In this document: in pieces, positions 7,419 through 14,194 of the stretch
Layout: every line of letters begins with the position of its first letter
Position numbering within the stretch: position 1 is the first letter of the stretch
Assembly (NCBI GenBank): GCA_029934555.1
Contig: JAOZMA010000004.1
Span: forward strand, 1-21,894
Source: Acidimicrobiia bacterium
GTDB lineage: Bacteria > Actinomycetota > Acidimicrobiia > Spongiisociales > UBA5794
DNA: 21,894 nt
Direction: 5' to 3'
The notes under the pieces: generated by a model
What the model saw: only the letters and a program-made list of their open reading frames with translations
What the model was told of the DNA's origin: nothing
The model's database searches: none
Translations under genes and position numbers: made by a program

Positions 7419-7891
7419 TGAAACGATTCACAGAGACAGAGGGATGGAGCGGCGTCGGGCCTTCGAGACGCGGGTCGATGGCGGCTGTCGCCATCGTCGT
7501 CGTCCTCTTGTTGACATCGTGCACGTCGTCCGCCGATGAGGCTCAGACCACGTCGCCGGTTGTTGTCTCGACATCTCTGGTCGCCGGTTGCGCCGATGTG
7601 GTCGCAGCGACCATCGTTTCATCGGGGAATACCTACCGGTTGTCCGCGACGATCCTCAGCGCCGACACCGGGTGGGAGAAGTACGCCGATGCGTGGGAGG
7701 TGCGCGACCTCGATGGCACGGTCCTCGGCACCCGGATCCTCGCTCATCCCCATGTCGACGAGCAGCCGTTCACCCGTTCTCTCAATGATGTCGAGATTCC
7801 GGCAGGAGTGACGCACGTAGAGATCGCCGCACGCGATTCGGAGGCTGGTTTCTGCGGTGACACGGTGAGCGTCGCCGTTCCGGGACGCTGA
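7415..7891 (+). CDS. Conserved secreted lipoprotein (HPHVDEQPFTRS family), unknown function
   Basis: A 158-residue protein with a long basic N-terminus, hydrophobic segment MAAVAIVVVLLLTSC and lipobox cysteine C36 (from GTG 7415). The mature domain has two cysteines far apart (C59, C147) and the block WEKYADAWEVRDLDGTVLG followed by RILAHPHVDEQPFTRSL, IPAGVTHVEI and ARDSEAGFCG. I have the impression of an uncharacterised secreted family with these blocks in other bacteria, including marine proteobacteria, and the pattern looks like a small beta-sandwich. The GTG at 7415 overlaps the previous stop. ATG 7418 is an equal alternative, and an internal ATG at 7478 would still keep a signal peptide. 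It is the last gene of the operon and ends 6 bp from the convergent stress-protein gene. Confidence 0.72.
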   Translation: MMKRFTETEGWSGVGPSRRGSMAAVAIVVVLLLTSCTSSADEAQTTSPVVVSTSLVAGCADVVAATIVSSGNTYRLSATILSADTGWEKYADAWEVRDLDGTVLGTRILAHPHVDEQPFTRSLNDVEIPAGVTHVEIAARDSEAGFCGDTVSVAVPGR

Positions 7892-7897
7892 CGCCGG

Positions 7898-8419
7898 CTA
7901 CAGACCGTCGATCTCCGGTTCTTCATCGGGTTCCTCGAGGACCCAGGGGCGGTCATCATTGCGCGGCGGGGCCGGAACCACCAGGACCGGCCGATCCGAC
8001 TCGAGCATGACACGAGCCGACACGCTCTCCCACGCCTCCCGGTTGAAGATCGAGCGTGTCGCTCCGAGCACAACGATGTCGGCTTCGAGAGTGCCTGCGG
8101 TCTCTGAAATCGCAGCGGCGGCATCGGCACCCTCGACGAAGCGGATTTCAGACGGGATCTGCGCCGACTCGAGAGCGGCACGGATCGGCTCCACGGTCTT
8201 GCGGCCACGTTCGCTGAGATAGCCGGCAACGGCGTCCTCCTGCTCGTCTCCCGATGCCGTGCCGCGACCCTCCGAGGCATGAAGATCGTCGAGGAACGCT
8301 CGGGGAACCTCGATGACGGTCATCAATGTGACCCGCCCGTTCTGACCGAGGAGGTGGCGGGTGAAGTCAACGACCGGATCAGGGCTCAGGACACCCGATG
8401 TCGCGATGAGCATGTGCAT
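7898..8419 (-). CDS. Universal stress protein (UspA) domain protein
   Basis: A single-domain, 173-residue Usp-family protein with the HUP-type fold: the N-terminal strand MHMLIATSG, strand VTLMTVIEVP, DIVVLGATRS at about 114-123 and the final strand RPVLVVPA. The ATP-binding loop of ATP-type Usps (G-2x-G-9x-G-S/T) is not kept. After GATRS the sequence runs through acidic and hydrophobic residues without the second and third glycines, so this is probably a non-ATP-binding member that acts as a dimer or partner protein. It ends in an acidic tail. The start at 8419 has TAGGAT 6 nt upstream and no Shine-Dalgarno. An ATG two codons later is possible. It is divergent from the flavin-reductase gene, with promoters sharing bases. 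Confidence 0.8.
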   Translation of the reverse strand: MHMLIATSGVLSPDPVVDFTRHLLGQNGRVTLMTVIEVPRAFLDDLHASEGRGTASGDEQEDAVAGYLSERGRKTVEPIRAALESAQIPSEIRFVEGADAAAAISETAGTLEADIVVLGATRSIFNREAWESVSARVMLESDRPVLVVPAPPRNDDRPWVLEEPDEEPEIDGL

Positions 8420-8425
8420 GTGGTC

Positions 8426-8435
8426 ATCCTAGGGT
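8426..8435. promoter_or_regulatory. Overlapping divergent -10 elements (stress protein / flavin reductase)
   Basis: On the minus strand TAGGAT (8431-8426) ends 6 nt before ATG 8419. On the plus strand TAGGGT (8430-8435) lies 31 nt before ATG 8467 and would give a leader of about 25 nt with GGAGAG at 8456-8461. The hexamers share the TA at 8430-8431, inside the palindrome CCTAGG. This is a symmetric, bidirectional promoter candidate. Confidence 0.5.
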
Positions 8436-8466
8436 GATTGCACCAGCGAGATCACGGAGAGCGATC

Positions 8467-8970
8467 ATGGAAGCAGAGACACTCAATGCAGTCACTTGGA
8501 CGATTCCCAATGCTCTCTGTCTCGTCGGTTCACGCTCGGGCGAGGAGTGGAACGGGATGACGCAGTCCTGGATAACGCAAGTCTCGATGGACCCAGTTCT
8601 GATCGCCATCGGTGTCGATCGCAAAGCTGTGACCAACCGTCTCATCCGCGACGGCGGAGCGTTCTCCGTGAACCTCTGGGACCGTGAGGACACGCGGGTG
8701 TTCCGCTCCTTCTCGAAGCCCGCTGTGTACGAGAACTCGATGCTGAACGGGCGTCCTATCCATGAAGGTTCCACCGGCGTGCCGATCTTCGACGAGGCGG
8801 TCGCGTGGCTCGAGTGTCGTCTTTGGCAGACTGTGGAGTTCGACACGCACGACCTCTTCCTCGGAGAGGTCGTCGACGCAGGGTTCCGTGACGGCGGCCG
8901 CGAGATCCCGGTCGCGAGGATGGAGGACACGCGGATGAAGTACGGTGGCGTCCGTCGCGGCGGACACTGA
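8467..8970 (+). CDS. Flavin reductase-like (FMN-binding split barrel) protein
   Basis: A 167-residue protein of the flavin reductase/DIM6 split-barrel family. Members bind FMN and either reduce free flavin with NAD(P)H or act as flavoproteins. Family features are NGMTQSWITQVSMDPVLIAIGV (about 31-52, the flavin-contact strand pair), AFSVNLW (about 78), and LECRLWQTVEFDTHDLFLGEVVDA towards the C-terminus. ATG 8467 is chosen because GGAGAG sits 5 nt upstream. Eleven extra codons upstream in the same frame would run over the promoter. It is followed after 11 bp by the SDR dehydrogenase, so the two form an operon. The pairing fits a small oxidation/reduction pathway, but nothing in the sequence shows the substrate. 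Confidence 0.85.
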   Translation: MEAETLNAVTWTIPNALCLVGSRSGEEWNGMTQSWITQVSMDPVLIAIGVDRKAVTNRLIRDGGAFSVNLWDREDTRVFRSFSKPAVYENSMLNGRPIHEGSTGVPIFDEAVAWLECRLWQTVEFDTHDLFLGEVVDAGFRDGGREIPVARMEDTRMKYGGVRRGGH

Positions 8971-8981
8971 ACGGAGAGCAT

Positions 8982-9749
8982 ATGGAGATTCGATTCGATG
9001 ATCAGGTAGTCCTTGTGACCGGCGGGAGCCGGGGGATCGGTGAGGCACTCGCCGCCGAGTTCCTCGCGTCCGGTGCTCGCGGTGTCGCCATCACGTCGCG
9101 TCGAGCCGAGAATCTTGTTGCGACGGCTGAACGCCTCGGAGAGTCGGATCGGTTGCTCCCGATAGAGGCTCGTGTCGACGATTCGGATGCCGCGGCCTCT
9201 GCGATCGCCGCCGTCATCGACCGGTTCGGTGGTTGTGACATCCTCATCAACAATGCCGGTACGAACCCGTCTGCCGGCCCGCTGACCGACGTGGACCTGG
9301 GTGCGATCGACAAGACCTGGGCGGTGAATCAGCGCGGTCCCCTGGTTTGGTCGCGTGAAGTGTGGCACCAGTCGATGCGCACTTCGGGCGGGGCGATCGT
9401 GAACGTCTCATCGGTCGGGGGGATGCAGCCCGGCACGGCTCTCGGGGCTTACAACGTTTCGAAGGCTGCGCTCATCCACCTCACCCGACAGTTGGCATTC
9501 GAGATGGCCCCGCAGGTGCGCGTCAACGCTGTGGCTCCATCGGTGGTGCGTACGAAGCTGTCGTCGATGCTCTGGGACGGGATGGAAGACCACACTGCTT
9601 CTCTGCATCCGCTGAAGCGGATCGGGGAGCCGGCCGACGTGGCCGCTGCCGTTGCGTTCCTGGCTTCCGGGGCGGCATCGTGGATCACGGGTGTCGTCTT
9701 GCCCGTGGATGGCGGCGTTACGGGAGCGAGTCCGGTTCCGGGGATGTGA
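8982..9749 (+). CDS. SDR-family NAD(P)-dependent dehydrogenase
   Basis: A 255-residue classical short-chain dehydrogenase/reductase. All hallmark motifs are present: cofactor loop TGGSRGIG at 13-20, NNAG at 90-93, N116, catalytic S144, Y157 and K161 (YNVSK), and the C-terminal GVVLPVDGG. The TSRR stretch after the second strand favours NADP(H). Family members of this type oxidise or reduce hydroxy/keto groups on fatty-acyl, sugar or steroid-like substrates. The specific one is unknown. GGAGAG 3 nt before ATG 8982 is a rather close ribosome binding site. It follows the flavin-reductase gene by 11 bp. The C-terminus runs about 10 residues past the usual family end, and its last 32 bp are shared with the convergent DUF4032 gene. 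Confidence 0.9.
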   Translation: MEIRFDDQVVLVTGGSRGIGEALAAEFLASGARGVAITSRRAENLVATAERLGESDRLLPIEARVDDSDAAASAIAAVIDRFGGCDILINNAGTNPSAGPLTDVDLGAIDKTWAVNQRGPLVWSREVWHQSMRTSGGAIVNVSSVGGMQPGTALGAYNVSKAALIHLTRQLAFEMAPQVRVNAVAPSVVRTKLSSMLWDGMEDHTASLHPLKRIGEPADVAAAVAFLASGAASWITGVVLPVDGGVTGASPVPGM

Positions 9750-10953
9750 TCGCAGGATCGAATCCGGGTAGACCCGCTTCGAGCCACTCTTCGAAGGCCG
9801 CTTCGCTCTCGATGTCGTGCCCTCGCTCGGATGCGACCGAGTAACGGAAATTCAAGAAGTCGCAGTAGCCCTGGATCGGATCGGCATCGGGTCTGATGTC
9901 GGCGATGCGACGGGTGAAGGGCTCGAATCGTGTGATACGCCAGTGCATCGTCGCAACGGCCTTGCCGGTGACGGAGCCCTTCTCTCCTTTGTCCCCGTAC
10001 TTGGCGTCGTGGTATCGGACGTCGCTGAGGATCTGTAGCGCCTGATTCTCGGATGCGTCGATCCCCGTCGATTCTCTGAGACGCTGGGAGTGGAACGTGC
10101 GACCGCCGACGCTCACCGAGATCCGGATCCGGCTCGACGACCCGGATGGGATCACGTCGACGTCGTCGATAGCGAAACCGAGGTCGTTCAAGCGGCCGAC
10201 GCGTTCGCGGATCCGGAAACGTTCATGAGGGGCGATGACGAGGTCGGTGGTCAACTCCTGCCAGAGAGCGACGTAGCGCGCGGTGATGTCGTAGCCGATC
10301 TCCAGGTCGGCCGAATCGAGGCCGTAGCCCTGCGAGGCTGCGATATCGCCCATGTCGCCGGCGAGATTGAGCTGCATGATGTCGAGGTCCTCGAGGCGCT
10401 GACCATCGCTCAGGACGTCATAGAGGCGGGACGTCTCGGCATCGACCATGACCGCCTCGATCGCACCGGCGTCGTACCGGTAGAGAACGTTGGACAACGA
10501 ACAGTCACCCCAGAAACAACCGGCGAGGTGGAGTTCAACGAGCAGGCCGGCGAAGGCGTCGAGCATCTGGGTGCGGCGGGCTCCGAAGCCGCCGCCGGAG
10601 ACGAGTTCGCGATACGGGAAGGCGTAGTCGACGAAACGGGTGATGACGGCGCCGGAGCACTCCTGGTACGGGTCTGCCCACGGTCGGATGACGAGCCCAG
10701 CCGGGCGCGCGGAGCGTGTTGTGCGCTCAGACAAGGAGCGGAGGGTCTCGAACTCGTGGGTGGCCAGTCGAGAGGGAAGCTCCTTGATGGCGTACACACC
10801 CTGTTCGAACGCCACGAACACGACCGGGTGTCTGTGGATCCCCGTCGGCATCTCGACGAGGTGGGGGTCCTCCCATTCCAGGATCGGTCGATCCCACGGG
10901 AGTTCGAGGAAGTCGGGATTCCCGGGGCGGATGTGGAGTTGTGGTACCGGCAT
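9718..10953 (-). CDS. DUF4032 kinase-like protein
   Basis: A 411-residue actinobacterial DUF4032-type protein. The N-terminal half (about 40-200) is an atypical protein/lipopolysaccharide-kinase-like fold: K57 in VYAIKELP as the beta-3 lysine, E67 or E69 in the next helix, catalytic-loop D150 and N155 in WGDCSLSNVL, and metal-binding D171 in VDAETSR. The C-terminal half (about 280-400) is the family-specific part, with KYGDKGEKGSVTGKAVA and FCDFLNFR-like segments. The kinase residues look intact, so phosphotransfer is plausible but unproven, and the substrate is unknown. No signal peptide or membrane segment is seen. ATG 10953 is preceded by TATCGT with a 6-nt gap. It is divergent from the DUF971 gene and overlaps the SDR gene tail to tail. 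Confidence 0.8.
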   Translation of the reverse strand: MPVPQLHIRPGNPDFLELPWDRPILEWEDPHLVEMPTGIHRHPVVFVAFEQGVYAIKELPSRLATHEFETLRSLSERTTRSARPAGLVIRPWADPYQECSGAVITRFVDYAFPYRELVSGGGFGARRTQMLDAFAGLLVELHLAGCFWGDCSLSNVLYRYDAGAIEAVMVDAETSRLYDVLSDGQRLEDLDIMQLNLAGDMGDIAASQGYGLDSADLEIGYDITARYVALWQELTTDLVIAPHERFRIRERVGRLNDLGFAIDDVDVIPSGSSSRIRISVSVGGRTFHSQRLRESTGIDASENQALQILSDVRYHDAKYGDKGEKGSVTGKAVATMHWRITRFEPFTRRIADIRPDADPIQGYCDFLNFRYSVASERGHDIESEAAFEEWLEAGLPGFDPAITSPEPDSLP

Positions 10954-10959
10954 GCTGTG

Positions 10960-10980
10960 ACGATAGAGCGCTACTACGGT
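10960..10980. promoter_or_regulatory. Back-to-back -10 elements (DUF4032 / DUF971)
   Basis: Minus-strand TATCGT (10965-10960) ends 6 nt before ATG 10953. Plus-strand TACGGT (10975-10980) ends 8 nt before ATG 10989. The 9 bp between them contain AGCGCT, part of the near-palindrome TAG-AGCGCT-A-CTA. The whole divergent control region fits in 35 bp. Confidence 0.5.
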
Positions 10981-10988
10981 TCTGGCTC

Positions 10989-11282
10989 ATGGATCACGAA
11001 CCGGCACGAATCAACGTCGACGCGGAATCAGTGACGATCACGTGGACCGACGGAGCTTCCACGACGATTACGGGTGACCGGTTGCGCTCGTCATGTCCGT
11101 GTGCGGAGTGCAGGGAGCATGAATCCAACACGCGTTCGATCATCCAGATCGGGAACCGCTCCTCGATCGCCGATGCGCAACTGATCGGCGGCTACGCCAT
11201 CCGGTTCACCTTCGCCGATGGACACGCCGACGGCCTCTATCCCTACGGGATTCTCAGGGAGTTGGGCAGTACCAGTCCGTAG
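10989..11282 (+). CDS. DUF971 family protein (GBBH-like N-terminal domain)
   Basis: A 97-residue protein matching the DUF971/gamma-butyrobetaine-hydroxylase N-terminal-like domain: beta strands with VTITWTDGAS, LRSSCPCAECR at about 34-44, GGYAIRFTFADGHADGLYPYGILREL at the end. The Cys-rich CPCAEC segment recalls the metal (zinc or Fe-S) site of this domain. Stand-alone members are found beside Fe-S assembly or Mrp/ApbC genes in other bacteria, and some Mrp proteins carry the domain as a fusion. No such partner is seen here. ATG 10989 is chosen because TACGGT ends 8 nt upstream. A longer frame upstream would overlap the divergent gene and its promoter. It is convergent with the coiled-coil gene, 34 bp away. 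Confidence 0.8.
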   Translation: MDHEPARINVDAESVTITWTDGASTTITGDRLRSSCPCAECREHESNTRSIIQIGNRSSIADAQLIGGYAIRFTFADGHADGLYPYGILRELGSTSP

Positions 11283-11316
11283 TGGTGCGTAGTCGGTTCT
11301 GCTCAGAGCTCAACGC

Positions 11317-11766
11317 TCACAGCTGGGGACTGGGGTCTGGCGTCTGGGGACTCTCTCGCTGTTCGTCTGCCCGCTGCTTCAGGACCGCCTTGATCTCGGC
11401 TATCCGCTCGACGATCTCCGAGCGCTCGTACGCGTCCTCGGCATCCAGCATCTCGTTGATCCTGTTGGAATAGGCTCCGGGATCGTTGAACCACCTCACC
11501 CCCCGGTAGCGGGCCTTCTCCGCCCATCCTTGGTCGATCGGACGGGCGTCGATCTGTGCGAGGCGGCGTTCAAGCGCCCCGAGTTCGTTCAGGAGGACCG
11601 GCAGGGAGCGGGACGCATCGTCGGCTTTCCGGACGTCGACTCTCAGATTCTCGCGTCGACGTTCGAGAGGGACCCGCCTGGGGTCGTCGGGTTCCAACGC
11701 GTCGATTCTCCCCGAGAGGGACATGATTTCGGCAAGCGCCTGGTCGATGGTGAGGTCATCAGTCAT
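11317..11766 (-). CDS. Hypothetical coiled-coil protein
   Basis: A 149-residue, strongly charged helical protein beginning MTDDLTIDQALAEIMSLSGRID. It has heptad-like segments around 10-35, 50-75 and 110-135 (ERSEIVERIAEIKAVLKQR), with a short WFNDPGAYSNRINEML segment between them. There is no signal peptide, no membrane helix and no known catalytic motif. I do not recognise a family. The frame is open 50 codons further upstream, but that part is Pro/Arg-rich and not protein-like, so ATG 11766 is preferred. A TACGCT hexamer lies 11 nt upstream. The two ends of the protein are low-complexity, including the C-terminal SPQTPDPSPQL. It is divergent from the membrane hydrolase gene across a ~300-bp gap. 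Confidence 0.6.
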   Translation of the reverse strand: MTDDLTIDQALAEIMSLSGRIDALEPDDPRRVPLERRRENLRVDVRKADDASRSLPVLLNELGALERRLAQIDARPIDQGWAEKARYRGVRWFNDPGAYSNRINEMLDAEDAYERSEIVERIAEIKAVLKQRADEQRESPQTPDPSPQL

Positions 11767-12057
11767 CCGTGGGGGACAGCGTACTCGGTGCCCGATCGGG
11801 GCCGGGGGAGCCATCGATTCTGTCGCATGGGAACCCCGTCGCGACCGGGTTTGTGATGGTTCCGCCCGTAGAACAAGACCCTCATGGTCAAGTGGAGACT
11901 TCGGCGAATCGCTCAACAGATAGGGTTTGCGGCTGATCCCTCAAGGTGAACTTGAGGTGACGTCGAATTACAAAATCGTCTTACGCACGCTGTGGTGTGT
12001 AAGAAAGCGGGCACCGACGCGACACGGTTCGCGACACGCCATTCGGAATTCTTGACC
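11767..12057. other. Intergenic region with two dyads, no gene seen
   Basis: About 290 bp between divergent genes. It holds a perfect 7-bp inverted repeat at 11939-11957 and a 9-bp stem (one G-T pair) at 11980-12003 with a 6-nt loop. The first looks like an operator. The second could be an operator or an RNA hairpin. No open frame here looks coding. Confidence 0.5.
11939..11957. promoter_or_regulatory. SoxR-box-like dyad CCTCAAG-N5-CTTGAGG
   Basis: CCTCAAG GTGAA CTTGAGG is a perfect 7+7 inverted repeat with a 5-bp centre. Both arms are identical to those of the E. coli soxS operator (SoxR, MerR family), which has a 4-bp centre. No SoxR/MerR-like gene lies in the window, so the regulator would be encoded elsewhere. 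The assignment is by arm identity only. Confidence 0.4.
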
Positions 12058-12063
12058 TATCAT
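12058..12063 (+). promoter_or_regulatory. -10 hexamer TATCAT for the membrane hydrolase
   Basis: TATCAT, the strongest -10 of the set, ends 7 nt before the ATG at 12071. It overlaps the alternative ATG at 12062, which argues for 12071 as the start. Confidence 0.5.
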
Positions 12064-12070
12064 GACCGTC

Positions 12071-13783
12071 ATGGAATCCCCTGGGACCCCACCGTCCTTC
12101 AGATCCTTCATGCTCGCTCCGCCGGCACCCTTCGGTGTGGCCGGAGGGTTCGTCTTCTGGTGGTGGTCTCTGACCCCGACGTTGCTGCCAAGGGAGTGGA
12201 TGATCCAGGCCGCCATCAGCGCCCTCTCCGTCGCCGTCGGATACGGACTGGGCTCGGCGATAGGTGCCGGTGTCGGCTGGATCGGCAAGCGTTTCGACTG
12301 GTCCGGATTCGGTGGCGGCACCCGGCGTCTCGTTTGGCTGGTTGCCGGTGTCGCGGTGATCCTCTCGGTGGCCGGCAGCGGTGTCCTCTGGGTGGCATGG
12401 CAGAACGAGCAACGCGATCTTGTGGGGATGGACCATCTCACCATCTGGAACGCCGCTGAGATGGTTGGCCTCGCCGCGGTTGTGACCGTCGTCCTGATCA
12501 TGATCGGACGACTCGTCGGTTACGGCATCGTTCGACTTGATGGCTTCCTTGCCCGATGGATTCCGACTGCGATCCGGGTGATAACGATCGGCGTACTCGT
12601 TGTGGTCGTCTCTGTAGTTCTGGCTCAAGATGTCGTGGGGAACGGCTTCATCGGATGGGCGAATTCCACCTATGGCGCGAGCAATACGGGGAGCGACCCG
12701 GGTGTTGTGCAACCCGCGAGCGAGCTCGTGTCAGGCGGCCAGGATTCGCTCATCTCATGGGAGTCCCTCGGGTGGCAAGGAAGGACGTTCACCGCCGGTG
12801 CTACGAAGGTCTCGGATCTCGATGCGTTCGCCGAACCCGGGTCGGAGGCTGTTGAACCGATTCGCGTCTACGCAGGCCTGCGATCCGCAGACTCGGACCC
12901 CGAGCGGGCCGCCCTCGTCGTTCAGGAGCTCGAGAGAACCAAGGCCGCGGACCGGGAGATCGTCGTTGTCGCTGGCACGACCGGGACCGGATTCATCGAC
13001 CCCGAAGCCGCCACGGCGATCGAATACATCCACAACGGAGACACGGCCATCGCCGGGATGCAGTACTCGTATCTCCCGAGCTGGATCTCGTTCATGGTCG
13101 ACAAGGAGAAGGCTGCAGCATCGGCCACGGTGATCTACCAAGCCGTCACGGCCTGGTGGTCACAGCTGCCGGAGGACGGACGACCCCGCCTCATCGTATT
13201 CGGCGAGAGCCTGGGCTCATACGGCTCGGAGTCATCGATCAATGGGACGAGCGTCGAGGCGTCGATGCGACGAATCGTCGAGGGTGCAGATGGTGTTCTC
13301 TGGGCGGGGCCTACGGAGCCGAATCCGGTGTGGGGACAGCTGATCGCCGCCCGCGAGCCGGGGACGCCGGTGTGGAGACCCGTCTATGACGGGGGAACGA
13401 TGGCGAGGGTCGCGAATACCACCGACGAGATCGCCGCCGATGATGGTGGATGGGCTGTTCCGAGAGTCCTGCATCTGCATCATCCGTCCGACCCTGTGGG
13501 TTACTGGACGTGGGACACGCTCTGGAAGCGTCCCGACTGGACCAGGGATCCGATCGGCTACGACGTTTCGCCGAGAGTGGCGTGGTATCCGTTCGTCACG
13601 TTCTGGCAGGTCGTGGCCGATCTCATGGCAGGTTTCGATGCTCCCGCCGGCTACGGGCACAACTACAGCCCCCATCTTGCCCGTGCCTGGACGGCGGTCG
13701 CCCCGGCGGCTGGCTGGACCGTTGCCGATACGGCACGTCTCGAAGCGCACCTCATCGCCATCGCTCCGAGCGAGCCGGGCTGA
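12071..13783 (+). CDS. Membrane-anchored alpha/beta hydrolase (Abhydrolase_9 family)
   Basis: A 570-residue protein (573 if started at 12062) of the Abhydrolase_9 type found in actinobacteria. The N-terminal ~190 residues hold about five hydrophobic helices (roughly 20-37, 45-70, 87-110, 131-148, 166-186), including FVFWWWSLTPTLLP. A catalytic domain follows, probably outside the membrane. The nucleophile is S380 in VFGESLGSYG, with VVVAGTTGTGF earlier. D474 in HHPSDPVGYW and H530 in YGHNYSPH are the likely acid and base. The substrate is not known for the family; lipids or envelope material are a guess. Neither start has a Shine-Dalgarno, and TATCAT favours 12071. Upstream dyads suggest regulated expression. 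It stands alone between two intergenic stretches. Confidence 0.82.
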   Translation: MESPGTPPSFRSFMLAPPAPFGVAGGFVFWWWSLTPTLLPREWMIQAAISALSVAVGYGLGSAIGAGVGWIGKRFDWSGFGGGTRRLVWLVAGVAVILSVAGSGVLWVAWQNEQRDLVGMDHLTIWNAAEMVGLAAVVTVVLIMIGRLVGYGIVRLDGFLARWIPTAIRVITIGVLVVVVSVVLAQDVVGNGFIGWANSTYGASNTGSDPGVVQPASELVSGGQDSLISWESLGWQGRTFTAGATKVSDLDAFAEPGSEAVEPIRVYAGLRSADSDPERAALVVQELERTKAADREIVVVAGTTGTGFIDPEAATAIEYIHNGDTAIAGMQYSYLPSWISFMVDKEKAAASATVIYQAVTAWWSQLPEDGRPRLIVFGESLGSYGSESSINGTSVEASMRRIVEGADGVLWAGPTEPNPVWGQLIAAREPGTPVWRPVYDGGTMARVANTTDEIAADDGGWAVPRVLHLHHPSDPVGYWTWDTLWKRPDWTRDPIGYDVSPRVAWYPFVTFWQVVADLMAGFDAPAGYGHNYSPHLARAWTAVAPAAGWTVADTARLEAHLIAIAPSEPG

Positions 13784-13830
13784 GTTTCGGGGAACGACCG
13801 GCCTTGGTGAGGTTGGTTGGATCGCCGTGA

Positions 13831-14040
13831 GCTCCGGCCGTCACGGGTGGCGGCACCGGAACGCGCCTCCTCAAAGTCGCCGAGGACCATCTGCGCAGCT
13901 CGGTGGCCACCAAGGTGCAGGTCGACACTCTCGGCGAGTCGGTCGACCACGAGTCCTATGAACGGACCCGCGCCTCCTACCGGGGAACGGGGTTTCGCGA
14001 CTCCGAGAGCGTGATGACCGACAATCCTGGGACGCCAGAG
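13831..14040 (+). pseudogene. Possible gene fragment (no start codon seen)
   Basis: In one plus-strand frame, open from just after a TGA at 13828, the translation looks protein-like and has the codon bias of the neighbours. It reads TGGGTGTRLLKVAEDHLR and then a segment around VDTLGESVDHESYERTR, up to about 14020, after which it turns into Pro/Arg-rich noise. There is no credible start for the full stretch: GTG 13903 is internal, with no Shine-Dalgarno and no -10. I do not recognise a parent family. It may be the remnant of a decayed gene, or chance. Confidence 0.3.
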
Positions 14041-14180
14041 CGTCCAGAAGTCACTTCTGCAGTCAGAGGGGGACCGACCGAACGCAGGTTGAGGTGGTCC
14101 GCCGGACTTCGATGGTCGGAGGGTCGCGCATCTCACGACAGAGGGGAGCGTTGTCGAGCGCTGGGCGGAATCTTCTCCGC
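14041..14180. promoter_or_regulatory. Three palindromes upstream of the MarR gene
   Basis: CAGAAGT-C-ACTTCTG (14045-14059), GTCCG-C-CGGAC (14097-14107) and GCGGA-N6-TCCGC (14165-14180). The last abuts the marR -10 hexamer, where an autorepressing MarR dimer would be expected to bind. The others could be further operators. No gene is seen in this stretch. Confidence 0.4.
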
Positions 14181-14186
14181 TAACAT
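14181..14186 (+). promoter_or_regulatory. -10 hexamer TAACAT for the MarR regulator
   Basis: TAACAT ends 8 nt before ATG 14195, consistent with a leaderless mRNA. Confidence 0.5.
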
Positions 14187-14194
14187 CTTGCAGC

